Origin: Dyadobacter luteus
Lineage (GTDB): Bacteria; Bacteroidota; Bacteroidia; Cytophagales; Spirosomataceae
Assembly: GCF_003383615.1 (NCBI RefSeq)
Contig: NZ_QNUL01000011.1
Span: forward strand, 62,001 to 126,000
DNA: 64,000 nucleotides
Direction of reading: 5' to 3'
The number at the start of each line of letters is the position of its first letter. Position 1 is the first letter of the stretch. The notes under the pieces are model-generated. The model saw nothing but the letters and a program-made list of their open reading frames with translations, made no database searches and was not told the DNA's origin. Of the stretch, positions 42,681-50,849 are shown piece by piece. Both the position numbers and the translations under genes were made by a program.

Positions 42681-42688
42681 AAAGATAG
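42681..42688 (-). promoter_or_regulatory. Candidate -7 element of the ECF sigma gene
   Basis: TATCTTTG on the minus strand, an exact TAnnTTTG match 55 bp before the start codon. The leader then contains an inverted pair, AGCACC (42668-42673) and GGTGCT (42639-42644, plus-strand text), able to form a hairpin ahead of the ATG. Confidence 0.4.
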
Positions 42689-42917
42689 TTGAATACTGTT
42701 TTTTAATCATTCCGCCAGCCTTATTATACCTACCAGCATTCTACATGACACAGGCCATTTTCAAAAGGTTGGAACAATTGAAAAATAAATTACATTGTCT
42801 GTCAAATCGATAGGCACCTATTGTCGTTAGACATCACTGGAACTATTAAGCATTCCATTTCCTTTTATATAGGAGTAAAATTTAAGGTATTTCTGTACAC
42901 CTAACCTTCTATCGCCC

Positions 42918-43214
42918 ATGAGCCAGTATATGGTTGAAATCATGCTTCCGGCTGTGATGTCGGAGGAATTTACAGCAAAAATACCTGCACAGAGAAAGAA
43001 AATTAATGAAATGATGGAGCAGGGCATTATGATGTCCTATGCATTATCCGATGATTATTCGAAACTTTGGTGTGTGGTAAGAGCAGAGAGTGAGTTTGAG
43101 GTAATGTCTATCGTTTCTGAGTTTCCGTTGATTGATTTCATGGATCCCAAAATATGCAGACTGATGTTCAACAATGTAGTTGCACTACGATTGCCCATGT
43201 TTTCACTGAATTAG
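42918..43214 (+). CDS. Muconolactone isomerase-like small protein
   Basis: A 98-residue protein fitting the muconolactone delta-isomerase/ferredoxin-like dimeric barrel family: YMVEIMLPAVMSEEFTAKIPAQRKKINEMMEQGIMMSYALSDDYSKLWCVVRAESEFEVMSIVSEFPLIDFMDP. No catechol pathway genes are near, so it probably has another, unknown role. Monocistronic, followed by a terminator. Confidence 0.8.
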   Translation: MSQYMVEIMLPAVMSEEFTAKIPAQRKKINEMMEQGIMMSYALSDDYSKLWCVVRAESEFEVMSIVSEFPLIDFMDPKICRLMFNNVVALRLPMFSLN

Positions 43215-43227
43215 AATCTTTACAAAT

Positions 43228-43258
43228 GCCTCACTATTGACCAATGGTGAGGCGTTTT
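43228..43258 (+). terminator. Terminator of the muconolactone isomerase-like gene
   Basis: GCCTCAC (43228-43234) pairs with GTGAGGC (43247-43253), then GTTTTATTA. Confidence 0.75.
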
Positions 43259-43277
43259 ATTAATAAAAATAAGGCAG

Positions 43278-43730
43278 ATGTCATTCTCTTCGTCTTTTAG
43301 GAAATATTTTTTCTGGCTTTTTGCACTTATTATCTTTTCGTGTCAGCCGGGACATGGTTCGCAACAGGAAAGCGATTATACTACACGGGATCAATCTCAT
43401 TCTAAAACTTCCCCAAAGACAAAACAGCCTCACAAAAGTTCGGCAAGCAGGAAGAATGAAGGAAACATCCCTGAGAAAGTATATACTGTGCTGGCCTATA
43501 TCAGACAACACAATACAGCTCCGGAGGGTTATGCAGGCGGACGGAAATTCGGGAATTATGAGAAACGACTGCCTCAAAAAGACCATATGAACAAGCCCGC
43601 CAGATACAGAGAATGGGATGTGAACCCTAAAAAGCAGGGCAAAAACCGGGGAGCTGAACGACTGGTTACCTCAGAAAAGAGGGCATGGTATACCCGGGAT
43701 CATTACGAAACATTTGAAGAATTAAAATAA
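43278..43730 (+). CDS. Barnase-type ribonuclease with lipoprotein signal
   Basis: A 150-residue protein. Residues 1-25 are a lipoprotein-like signal ([16 protein letters not shown], Cys22), then a Lys/Ser-rich linker, then a ribonuclease N1/barnase domain at about 65-150. The catalytic pattern is seen in RYREWDV (general base Glu), [16 protein letters not shown] (Arg residues) and RDHYETF (catalytic His). It should cleave single-stranded RNA outside the cytoplasm. The gene for a barstar-like inhibitor starts 63 bp downstream on the same strand, as expected for a secreted RNase with a cytoplasmic protector. Confidence 0.87.
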
Positions 43731-43793
43731 GCATAACAACGCTAACCAACACAATCCTTAAATTTGATATTCAACAGTCTGCACATAGATTTT

Positions 43794-44237
43794 ATGAAAA
43801 ACACACACTTTTTGCTCACCAGTGATACTGAGAATTTAAAAAGCATATTTCCAAAAGCATTCATTGGCGAAGTGAACGGACAAAAGGCGACGTCCATGAA
43901 GGAATTCCATGAACAAATTGGGCAAGCACTGCAATTCCCTGATTACTCGGGAAAGAATCTGGATGCCTTAGATGAAATGATCAATGATCTGGAGTGGATA
44001 GAGCAGGAAGAAGTTATCATCTACATCAGTCACTCTTCGGACTGGCTCTCAAAAGAAAAGGGTGACGAACGAATTTTGACCATTCTTGATATTTTTGACG
44101 CTACAGCAGAGGATTGGAAATGGATGGACGAAGACGACGAATCATCGAAGAAAAGCTTGCGTATTATTTTTGGTGATTCGGACAGGATCAGAACTATGCT
44201 GGAAGAGCAGGAAATTCCGTTTGGGTCGGTTGCTTAA
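43794..44237 (+). CDS. Barstar family ribonuclease inhibitor
   Basis: From ATG 43794 it has 147 residues; a TTG at 43764 was not used. The barstar core is clear: SMKEFHEQIGQALQFPDYSGKNLDALDEMINDLEWIEQEEVIIYISHSSDW, where the acidic helix NLDALDEM corresponds to the region of barstar that plugs the barnase active site. The protein is acidic and has no signal peptide, so it acts in the cytoplasm. It follows the barnase-type gene and protects the producer (inference from pairing). Confidence 0.88.
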   Translation: MKNTHFLLTSDTENLKSIFPKAFIGEVNGQKATSMKEFHEQIGQALQFPDYSGKNLDALDEMINDLEWIEQEEVIIYISHSSDWLSKEKGDERILTILDIFDATAEDWKWMDEDDESSKKSLRIIFGDSDRIRTMLEEQEIPFGSVA

Positions 44238-44294
44238 TTTTCAGTCAAACCGAATTCTGTACGTCTGTTGCTCAAACTGGCTTTTGAGGCAATT

Positions 44295-44329
44295 ACCGTT
44301 CAGACCGCCTTTTGGGCGTTCAGACCGGT
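44295..44329 (+). repeat. TTCAGAC hairpin element, copy E
   Basis: CCG, TTCAGAC, CGCC, loop TTTTG, GGCG, TTCAGAC, CGG at 44296-44328; A44295 and T44329 extend the outer stem. The complement of the left arm supplies the TGA stop of pnuC (44300-44302), and the element encodes the last nine residues of PnuC. Confidence 0.82.
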
Positions 44330-44926
44330 GGGCAAATCCCGCTTCCATTGTAGATAACCGATGACAGCCAGCACCAAAAACACGAAATAGAGAATTGCTG
44401 TGAGGTGCAAGTCCTTGAAGAAATACATACCAACGTAGCAAGCATCGGCAACAATCCAGATAATCCAGTTCTCTATGTATTTCCTCGCCATCATCCATTG
44501 CGCGATCAGGCTGGCGACAGTGAGTGCGGAATCGGCATAGGAAAGGCTTGCATCGGTATATCTTCCCAGCAGAAAGCCCCATGACAGGGTTGCTGCGATA
44601 AAGATGAGACTGAAAACGAAGTAAAGCTGCTTTGGAGTATTGGAAACGCTGATACCATCATGACTTTTACCTCCAAATTTCCACATCCACCAGCCATACA
44701 TACTTGTGAAAAAGTAATATCCCTGCAAACCCATATCAGCGTAGAGATTCACTTGCCAGAACACGGCGGCATAAAGCACAGCATTTACAATTCCGAAAAA
44801 CCACCCCAGCACATTCTGGCGCGTATTCAGATAAACACATATCGCGCCGGTGATAAATCCGAGAATCTCCAATGGAGTAGTGACAATGCCATATATAGAA
44901 ACAGCCTCATTGAGCCAGTCAATCAT
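44300..44926 (-). CDS. pnuC: PnuC-type nicotinamide riboside/vitamin transporter
   Basis: A 208-residue inner-membrane protein with about seven helices and the PnuC motif set: LEILGFITGAICVYLNTRQNVLGWFFGIVNAVLYAAVFWQVNLYADMGLQGYYFFTSMYGWWMWK. Members move nicotinamide riboside or thiamine by facilitated diffusion trapped by phosphorylation. No kinase, thiamine gene or riboswitch is visible nearby, so the substrate is open. Its C-terminal TGLNAQKAV comes from a TTCAGAC-type element, an unusual sign of repeat insertion at a gene end. Confidence 0.88.
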   Translation of the reverse strand: MIDWLNEAVSIYGIVTTPLEILGFITGAICVYLNTRQNVLGWFFGIVNAVLYAAVFWQVNLYADMGLQGYYFFTSMYGWWMWKFGGKSHDGISVSNTPKQLYFVFSLIFIAATLSWGFLLGRYTDASLSYADSALTVASLIAQWMMARKYIENWIIWIVADACYVGMYFFKDLHLTAILYFVFLVLAVIGYLQWKRDLPTGLNAQKAV

Positions 44927-45231
44927 CGTTGGTGTTTATAAGAGCGAATCAGGACATCCGGCCTGATGAATGGTTGAAGTCTGAAAATTAATGCAATTCA
45001 GGTTAAAGAGCATGTTCAAACCTTTGTTTTGCTTTATTTTTGTATAAAAATTGATAACAGTAACAAAAGGAAAATTTCTGCTGTTATTTCTAAGTGCCGG
45101 ACGGAGAATTTTCTGTAACGGCTTTTTGCATTTTCAGTGTTTGAAAATGATATCAGAAAAATAATATTGTATCCAAACCGGATCTGTACTGCTTTTGTTA
45201 CAGCCAGTATCCATCCAATTATATCACTACG
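44927..45231. other. 305-bp divergent intergenic region between pnuC and mfd
   Basis: No gene-like frame. A TATTTTTG (exact TAnnTTTG) lies near 45039-45046 on the plus strand, about 190 bp before mfd, and may be its -7 element. The remainder is unremarkable AT-rich sequence. Confidence 0.45.
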
Positions 45232-48200
45232 TTGGAAGTTAAAGACCTATTAACACTTTACGGAGGAGACAGTTATCTTGATCTTTTCCTTACACAAATC
45301 AATTCCAAAAGTCCTGAATTTGATCATGTACAGATCAAAGGACTTACGGGTAGTCTCGACGCTGTACTTTGCTCGGCCATTCAACAAAAGAAGCCGGGGC
45401 CTGCTCTGTACATTTTGACAGACAGGGAGGAAGCTGCGTATTTCCAGAACGATTTACAAAATCTGCTCGGAAAGACGGAAGTACTTTTTTATCCGACTTC
45501 TTACAAACGTCCGTATCAATATGAGGAGGTGGATAACGCCAATGTGCTCATGCGTGGCGAAATCCTTAATAAGCTCAATGTAAGCAAGCCGGGTAATTTC
45601 CAGATCGTAACCTATCCGGAAGCACTCTTTGAAAAGGTAATTAATAAACGCTCCCTGAAAGCAAATACGTTTTCGGTAAAAGTAGGTGAAAAGCTTGACC
45701 CTTCTTTCCTGACTGAGTTTTTAGGCAGTTACGGTTTTGAGATGACTGACTTCGTTTTTGAGGCTGGCCAGTTTTCTGTTCGCGGAGGTATTATTGATGT
45801 TTTTTCTTTCGCAAGCGAACACCCATTCCGTATCGAGCTTTTTGGCGACGAAGTGGAGACAATCCGCTCTTTCGATCCGGATACACAGCTTTCCATTGAA
45901 ACTGCCAAGCAAATCAATATCGTTCCTGATATTCAGCAAAAGCTCACACAGGAAACCCGGGAATCATTTTTTAGCTTTTTCCCGGATACTGCTATTCTTT
46001 GGTTTAAGGATGCCGAGATTTCCCTGGAGGTAATTGAAAAATGCTTCGAAAGAGCCGAACGTGCTTTGGAGGAAGTTACCTCGGGAGGCGTACAGATCGT
46101 ATCTAATCCTCAGGATTTGTTCGAAACACGCAGAGGTTTTCTCAATCTTATCAAAAAATTCAAAACGGTTGAATTTGGTAAACGGTTTTATTTTAAAACA
46201 GAGAATCGGCTTCCTTACGCCTCAAAGCCCCAGCCTTCTTTTAATAAAGACTTTAAGCGCCTGTTGGATGATTTGCTTGAAAATCAATCCAAAGGTTATG
46301 TAAATGTAATTGCTTCAGAGCAACCCAAACAGCTGGATCGCCTGGAAAGAATTTTCAATGATCTGGATCCATTCCTGAAATTTCAGTCACTGCACATATC
46401 ACTTCGGTCTGGATTTTTGGACGAAAACCTGAAAGTGGCTTGCTATACGGATCACCAGATTTTTGACCGTTTTTATAAATACAAGCTGAAAGAAAAATTC
46501 AGTAAGTCAAAAGCGATCACGATGAAAGAGTTACGTTCTCTCCATGTAGGGGATTTTGTAACACACGTCGACTACGGTATAGGTCGTTTTGCTGGTTTGG
46601 AGCGAAAGGATGTGAATGGAAAAGAACAGGAAGCAATCCGACTCATTTATCGGGATAATGATCTCCTGTATGTCAGCGTACATAACCTTCATAAAATAGC
46701 CAAGTATACCGGCAAGGAAGGAACACCTCCTACCATGAGTAAACTGGGGTCGGGAGAATGGGAGGCTAAAAAATCGAAGGTTAAAAAACAACTTAAAGAC
46801 ATTGCCCACGAGCTCATTGCGCTATATGCCAAACGCAGGCAAGCTCCGGGGTTTCCGTTCTCTCCTGACAATTATATGCAGGCAGAGCTGGAATCTTCCT
46901 TTATATATGAAGACACACCCGACCAGGCAACGGCCACTGCCAACGTCAAAGACGATATGGAAAAAGCACATCCTATGGACAGGCTTGTATGTGGTGATGT
47001 TGGTTTTGGAAAAACAGAAATTGCTGTAAGAGCAGCTTTTAAAGCCGTTTGTGACAGCAAACAAGTTGCTGTGCTGGTTCCAACCACCATTCTGGCGATG
47101 CAGCATTACAAAACTTTTGCTGACCGGCTCTCCGACTTCCCGGCACGTGTTGGTTATATCAACCGTTTCAAATCAACAAAGGAAATCAAAGACACGCTGA
47201 AACAGGCAGAGGAAGGAAAAATTGATATTCTGATCGGTACACATCGTATATTGAATAAAGATGTGAAGTTCAAAGATCTTGGTCTGCTGATTGTGGATGA
47301 GGAGCAAAAGTTTGGTGTGAAAGCAAAAGACCGCCTGAAAGAAATGCGTGTGAATGTGGATGTATTAACGTTAACAGCTACTCCTATCCCACGTACGCTT
47401 CACTTTTCTCTGCTCGGCGCAAGAGATTTGTCTGTTATTGCAACGCCTCCACCAAACCGTCAGCCGGTAACCACCGAAGTTCATACTTTCAGCGAAGAAT
47501 TTATCCGTGATGCCATCAGCTTTGAAGTTCAGCGCGGCGGACAGGTTTTCTTTGTCCACAATCGTGTCAATGATATCGAGTCTATTGCCAATATCATCAT
47601 GCGCCTGGTTCCGGATGTAAGGATTGGTGTGGCGCACGGCCAAATGGATGGTGACAAGCTGGAAAAGGTGATGGTCAATTTCATCGAGGGGGAATACGAC
47701 ATTCTGGTTTCAACCAATATAATTGAGTCAGGTATTGATATTCCGAATGCTAATACTATCATTATTAACTCGGCCCACATGTTCGGACTCTCGGACTTGC
47801 ACCAGATGCGCGGGCGTGTAGGCCGATCCAATAGAAAAGCGTTCTGTTATCTTGTAACGCCTTCTATGGCAACACTGGCAAGTGATTCCCGCAAACGGCT
47901 TCAGACTTTGGAAGAATTTTCCGAGCTGGGTGACGGCTTCAAAGTAGCGATGCGGGATCTTGATATACGCGGAGCAGGAAACCTTTTGGGCGCGGAGCAA
48001 AGTGGTTTTGTGAATGATCTAGGCTACGAATTGTATCACAAAATGCTGGATGAAGCTGTAAAAGAATTAAAAAATAATGAGTTTAAAGATCTTTTCGCCG
48101 GCACATTAGGCCTGCCCGACAAGCTGGTTGCCGATTGTCAGATCGAAACAGATTTTGCGACGTTGATTCCTGATGATTATGTCAAGAATATTTCAGAAAG

Positions 48201-48579
48201 ACTTTCGTTATATACGCGCCTGGACAATATTGAAACCGATGCCGAGCTCGGAAAATTTGAACAGGAGATTCTTGACAGGTTCGGTCCTGTGCCATCTGAG
48301 GTTCAGGATCTTCTGAAAACTGTCCGATTGAGATGGGAAGCTGAAAGCCTGTGTTTTGAAAAACTGACATTAAAAAACAATACAATGAAAGGATACTTCG
48401 TTACTTCGCAGAATGACGAGTTTTTCCAATCGGCGAAGTTCGGTCGGGTTATTGATTACATCAAAATGCATCCCAAACAAATGTCATTCAAAGATCAAAA
48501 GGGGAAATTGATTCTGATTTGTGAAAATGTCAAAAACATTGACCAGGGCAGGAAAATTTTGATGGAAATGACCCAATAG
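45232..48579 (+). CDS. mfd: Transcription-repair coupling factor
   Basis: A 1115-residue SF2 translocase that removes stalled RNA polymerase and recruits UvrA. The UvrB-like N-terminal module (VLCSAIQQKKPGPALYILTDREEAAYFQNDL, FYPTSYKRPYQYEEVDNANVLMRGEIL) is followed by the RNA polymerase-interacting domain (LRSLHVGDFVTHVDYGIGRFAGLE), then the helicase with Walker A CGDVGFGKTEIAVRAAF, the DEEQ box VDEEQKFGV, TATPIPRTL and QMRGRVGRS, and the C-terminal D7 domain. No ATG exists in frame near the start; TTG at 45232 is the probable start codon, giving MEVKDLLTLYGG. Confidence 0.96.
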   Translation: MEVKDLLTLYGGDSYLDLFLTQINSKSPEFDHVQIKGLTGSLDAVLCSAIQQKKPGPALYILTDREEAAYFQNDLQNLLGKTEVLFYPTSYKRPYQYEEVDNANVLMRGEILNKLNVSKPGNFQIVTYPEALFEKVINKRSLKANTFSVKVGEKLDPSFLTEFLGSYGFEMTDFVFEAGQFSVRGGIIDVFSFASEHPFRIELFGDEVETIRSFDPDTQLSIETAKQINIVPDIQQKLTQETRESFFSFFPDTAILWFKDAEISLEVIEKCFERAERALEEVTSGGVQIVSNPQDLFETRRGFLNLIKKFKTVEFGKRFYFKTENRLPYASKPQPSFNKDFKRLLDDLLENQSKGYVNVIASEQPKQLDRLERIFNDLDPFLKFQSLHISLRSGFLDENLKVACYTDHQIFDRFYKYKLKEKFSKSKAITMKELRSLHVGDFVTHVDYGIGRFAGLERKDVNGKEQEAIRLIYRDNDLLYVSVHNLHKIAKYTGKEGTPPTMSKLGSGEWEAKKSKVKKQLKDIAHELIALYAKRRQAPGFPFSPDNYMQAELESSFIYEDTPDQATATANVKDDMEKAHPMDRLVCGDVGFGKTEIAVRAAFKAVCDSKQVAVLVPTTILAMQHYKTFADRLSDFPARVGYINRFKSTKEIKDTLKQAEEGKIDILIGTHRILNKDVKFKDLGLLIVDEEQKFGVKAKDRLKEMRVNVDVLTLTATPIPRTLHFSLLGARDLSVIATPPPNRQPVTTEVHTFSEEFIRDAISFEVQRGGQVFFVHNRVNDIESIANIIMRLVPDVRIGVAHGQMDGDKLEKVMVNFIEGEYDILVSTNIIESGIDIPNANTIIINSAHMFGLSDLHQMRGRVGRSNRKAFCYLVTPSMATLASDSRKRLQTLEEFSELGDGFKVAMRDLDIRGAGNLLGAEQSGFVNDLGYELYHKMLDEAVKELKNNEFKDLFAGTLGLPDKLVADCQIETDFATLIPDDYVKNISERLSLYTRLDNIETDAELGKFEQEILDRFGPVPSEVQDLLKTVRLRWEAESLCFEKLTLKNNTMKGYFVTSQNDEFFQSAKFGRVIDYIKMHPKQMSFKDQKGKLILICENVKNIDQGRKILMEMTQ

Positions 48580-48612
48580 CGAAGTTTTAGAGAATAATTT
48601 CGATTCATTTCA

Positions 48613-48620
48613 TACATTTG
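48613..48620 (+). promoter_or_regulatory. Candidate -7 element of the gldJ-like gene
   Basis: TACATTTG, exact TAnnTTTG, 50 bp upstream of the start codon. No TTTG at the standard -33 distance. Confidence 0.4.
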
Positions 48621-48670
48621 CGGTTGCGCATACTATAAAAAAAGACAAACACTTAAGTCACTTTAAAGCA

Positions 48671-49933
48671 ATGATTTGCATGCATAAGATGGGTATCCGG
48701 TCGATCGCACTGATTTTAGTTGTGTTATTAGCGGCCACTTCCTGTAGTAAAAAAAGGCCAACCAGCCTGAAGCCGGGCAAAAGCAGCTCGAAGACTGGCT
48801 TGGCTTACAATGGTAAAGATGGCTTTGAAGTTAAGCAATATAAGGCGCTGCCTGCCGGCCCTGATCTTGTTTATATCGAAGGAGGTCGTTTCACCATGGG
48901 TTCTCTGGAAGAGGAAGTGATGGGAAGAAGAGATAATCCGAAGCGTACAGTCAGTATCCAGTCGTTCTACATGGATCAGACAGAGGTTGCCAACGTTCAC
49001 TACCTTGAATATTTAAATGCTGTTCAAAGAGACTCTTCTGAGGAGTTTTATGCAAAAGCTTTACCTGATACTGCAGTTTGGTTCAACGAACTGTCATTCA
49101 ACGACTCTTATGTAACTATGTACCTGCGTCACCCTGGATTCCGTCTGTATCCGGTTGTGGGTGTGTCATGGGTTCAGGCTAATGACTACTGTGCATGGCG
49201 TACTGCTGCTGTGAGCCAGGCTAACAATACCGCCGGTGCTGCTGCAGGTAAGAAAAAAGGATTTTCTTTCGGAAAGAAAAAGAAAGCAGCAGCTGCTGCT
49301 GAAGCGGAAGTGGCTAGTGCAGGACCTGCTCCTCAGCTAAGAATTGAGAGCGGATACGTAATGCCTCCGTACCGTCTTCCAACTGAAGCTGAATTCGAAT
49401 ATGCTGCGATTGCAATGATCGGAACGCAGTATTCTGACGAAAACCAGTCGAATCAAAGAATTTATCCATGGGATGGTTCTACAATGCGTAACCCTCGTGG
49501 TCGTAAGCAAGGAACTATGTTAGCTAACTTTAAGCGTGGACCTGGTGATTACGCTGGTATTGCCGGAAAAACCAATGATGGAGCTATTATCACTCAGGAA
49601 ATACGTTCTTATCCTGCTAATGACAACGGCTTGTATGACATGGCTGGAAACGTGAGCGAATGGGTGTATGACGTGTACCGTCCAATGTCTAACACAGATG
49701 TGAATGACTTGAACTCTTTCCGCCGCGATGGTTACCAGGATGATGCTAAAAACTACGATACGAAAAATTCAAACTCTGTAATCAACGATAACCTGCGTGT
49801 TTACAAAGGTGGTTCATGGGCAGATGTAGCCTACTGGTTGTCTCCGGGAACACGTCGCTACATGGATCAGGATTCTGCAACTGCAATGGTTGGTTTCCGT
49901 TGCGCGATGATCGCTACAGGAAGTCGTAAATAA
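48671..49933 (+). CDS. gldJ: GldJ-like gliding/T9SS-associated lipoprotein (SUMF/FGE fold)
   Basis: A 420-residue lipoprotein (ALILVVLLAATSCSKK; starts at 48671, 48680 and 48689 are possible). The FGE-like domain includes DLVYIEGGRFTMGS, SIQSFYMDQTEVANVHYLEYL, PVVGVSWVQANDYCAWR, YRLPTEAEFEYAA, YDMAGNVSEWVYD and VYKGGSWADVAYWLSP; the catalytic cysteines of true FGE are absent. The sequence from DTAVWFNELSFNDSYVTMYLRHPGF matches GldJ better than GldK. GldJ stabilises GldK and is needed for gliding and type IX secretion in relatives. A Lys/Ala-rich insertion (KKKGFSFGKKKKAAAAAEAE) interrupts the domain near residues 195-220. No other gld gene is adjacent. Confidence 0.82.
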   Translation: MICMHKMGIRSIALILVVLLAATSCSKKRPTSLKPGKSSSKTGLAYNGKDGFEVKQYKALPAGPDLVYIEGGRFTMGSLEEEVMGRRDNPKRTVSIQSFYMDQTEVANVHYLEYLNAVQRDSSEEFYAKALPDTAVWFNELSFNDSYVTMYLRHPGFRLYPVVGVSWVQANDYCAWRTAAVSQANNTAGAAAGKKKGFSFGKKKKAAAAAEAEVASAGPAPQLRIESGYVMPPYRLPTEAEFEYAAIAMIGTQYSDENQSNQRIYPWDGSTMRNPRGRKQGTMLANFKRGPGDYAGIAGKTNDGAIITQEIRSYPANDNGLYDMAGNVSEWVYDVYRPMSNTDVNDLNSFRRDGYQDDAKNYDTKNSNSVINDNLRVYKGGSWADVAYWLSPGTRRYMDQDSATAMVGFRCAMIATGSRK

Positions 49934-49951
49934 TAATAGTAAGAGACTTTT

Positions 49952-49989
49952 GCAAAAAGCCGTTGTTCTGTTGAACAGCGGCTTTTTGC
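49952..49989. terminator. Terminator between gldJ-like and comF-like genes
   Basis: GCAAAAAGCCG (49952-49962) pairs with CGGCTTTTTGC (49979-49989), with an inner TGTTC/GAACA stem. Works in both directions for the convergent genes. Confidence 0.85.
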
Positions 49990-49993
49990 GTTA

Positions 49994-50689
49994 TTAGTGC
50001 TGCGCTACAGCAATTGTGAGTATATGAAACTCTGTGCATCCTGCGGTTTTCAGCGTCTCCACACAGGCACTTAATGTAGCTCCGGTGGTAAGCACGTCAT
50101 CAATCACTATAACACTTTTGCAATTTAACCCCTGGTCAGCAGCAAATACACCAGCGACGTTATCCTGACGTTCCTGCTTACTTTTTCCCGTTTGCGTTTC
50201 CGTAAATTTATTTCGGACAAGCGCGGTTGCACTCCAGGGAATACCTGTTGAACGTGACAATCCTTCCGCCAGCAAATCACTTTGGTTATAGCCTCTTTTT
50301 GCCATTTTTCGCTTGTGTAGAGGAACACTTACAATCAACTCTACCGATGGAAGTCTTCCCTCCTCCTGCAACTCCTGACCAAACATAAATCCCAACAGCA
50401 AACCAATTTCTCTATTACCACGGTACTTGAGTCCATGCAGCAACTTTTGAACCTTGCCTCTTTTTGTAAAAAGTAAAAATGATTGCGTGGAAAGCACTTC
50501 CGGTATTGTTACAAAGCGATATTGAATGTCTTCTGCGTAAACACCATTTTTCTCAATCCTTGGTAATGTCATGCGACAAACTGTACAAATCACTTCCTCA
50601 TTACCCAGCAGACTTTTGTTACAAGCCTCACAACAGCGCGGAAATATCAGGTCTACGAAATCGAGCCAGAAACTTTTTAGTATCACCAT
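49994..50689 (-). CDS. ComF family phosphoribosyltransferase-like protein
   Basis: A 231-residue protein with an N-terminal zinc-ribbon (RCCEACNKSLLGNEEVICTVC) and a phosphoribosyltransferase domain, with SVPLHKRKMAKRGYNQSDLLAEGLS and the PRPP loop VIVIDDVLTTGATLSACVETL. ComF proteins are needed for single-stranded DNA handling in natural transformation in other bacteria; many are annotated as amidophosphoribosyltransferases. No other competence gene is adjacent. It converges with gldJ. Confidence 0.9.
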   Translation of the reverse strand: MVILKSFWLDFVDLIFPRCCEACNKSLLGNEEVICTVCRMTLPRIEKNGVYAEDIQYRFVTIPEVLSTQSFLLFTKRGKVQKLLHGLKYRGNREIGLLLGFMFGQELQEEGRLPSVELIVSVPLHKRKMAKRGYNQSDLLAEGLSRSTGIPWSATALVRNKFTETQTGKSKQERQDNVAGVFAADQGLNCKSVIVIDDVLTTGATLSACVETLKTAGCTEFHILTIAVAQH

Positions 50690-50849
50690 ACCTAACAGTC
50701 AATACATGAGATGGTTGGGAAATATTTCAATTTCAACTCAATCCTACCTGTTTCTGCAATACGGAAATAAACAAAAAACCGCCCTGAATAACATTCGGAA
50801 TTGTGCCGGCACTGAATAACTTTGCAGGGTCATTAAATCCTGATCCGGA

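Noticed and set aside
43281..43586. Antisense frame opposite the barnase-type gene
   Set aside because: The plus strand shows the full barnase catalytic pattern, so the antisense frame is a shadow.
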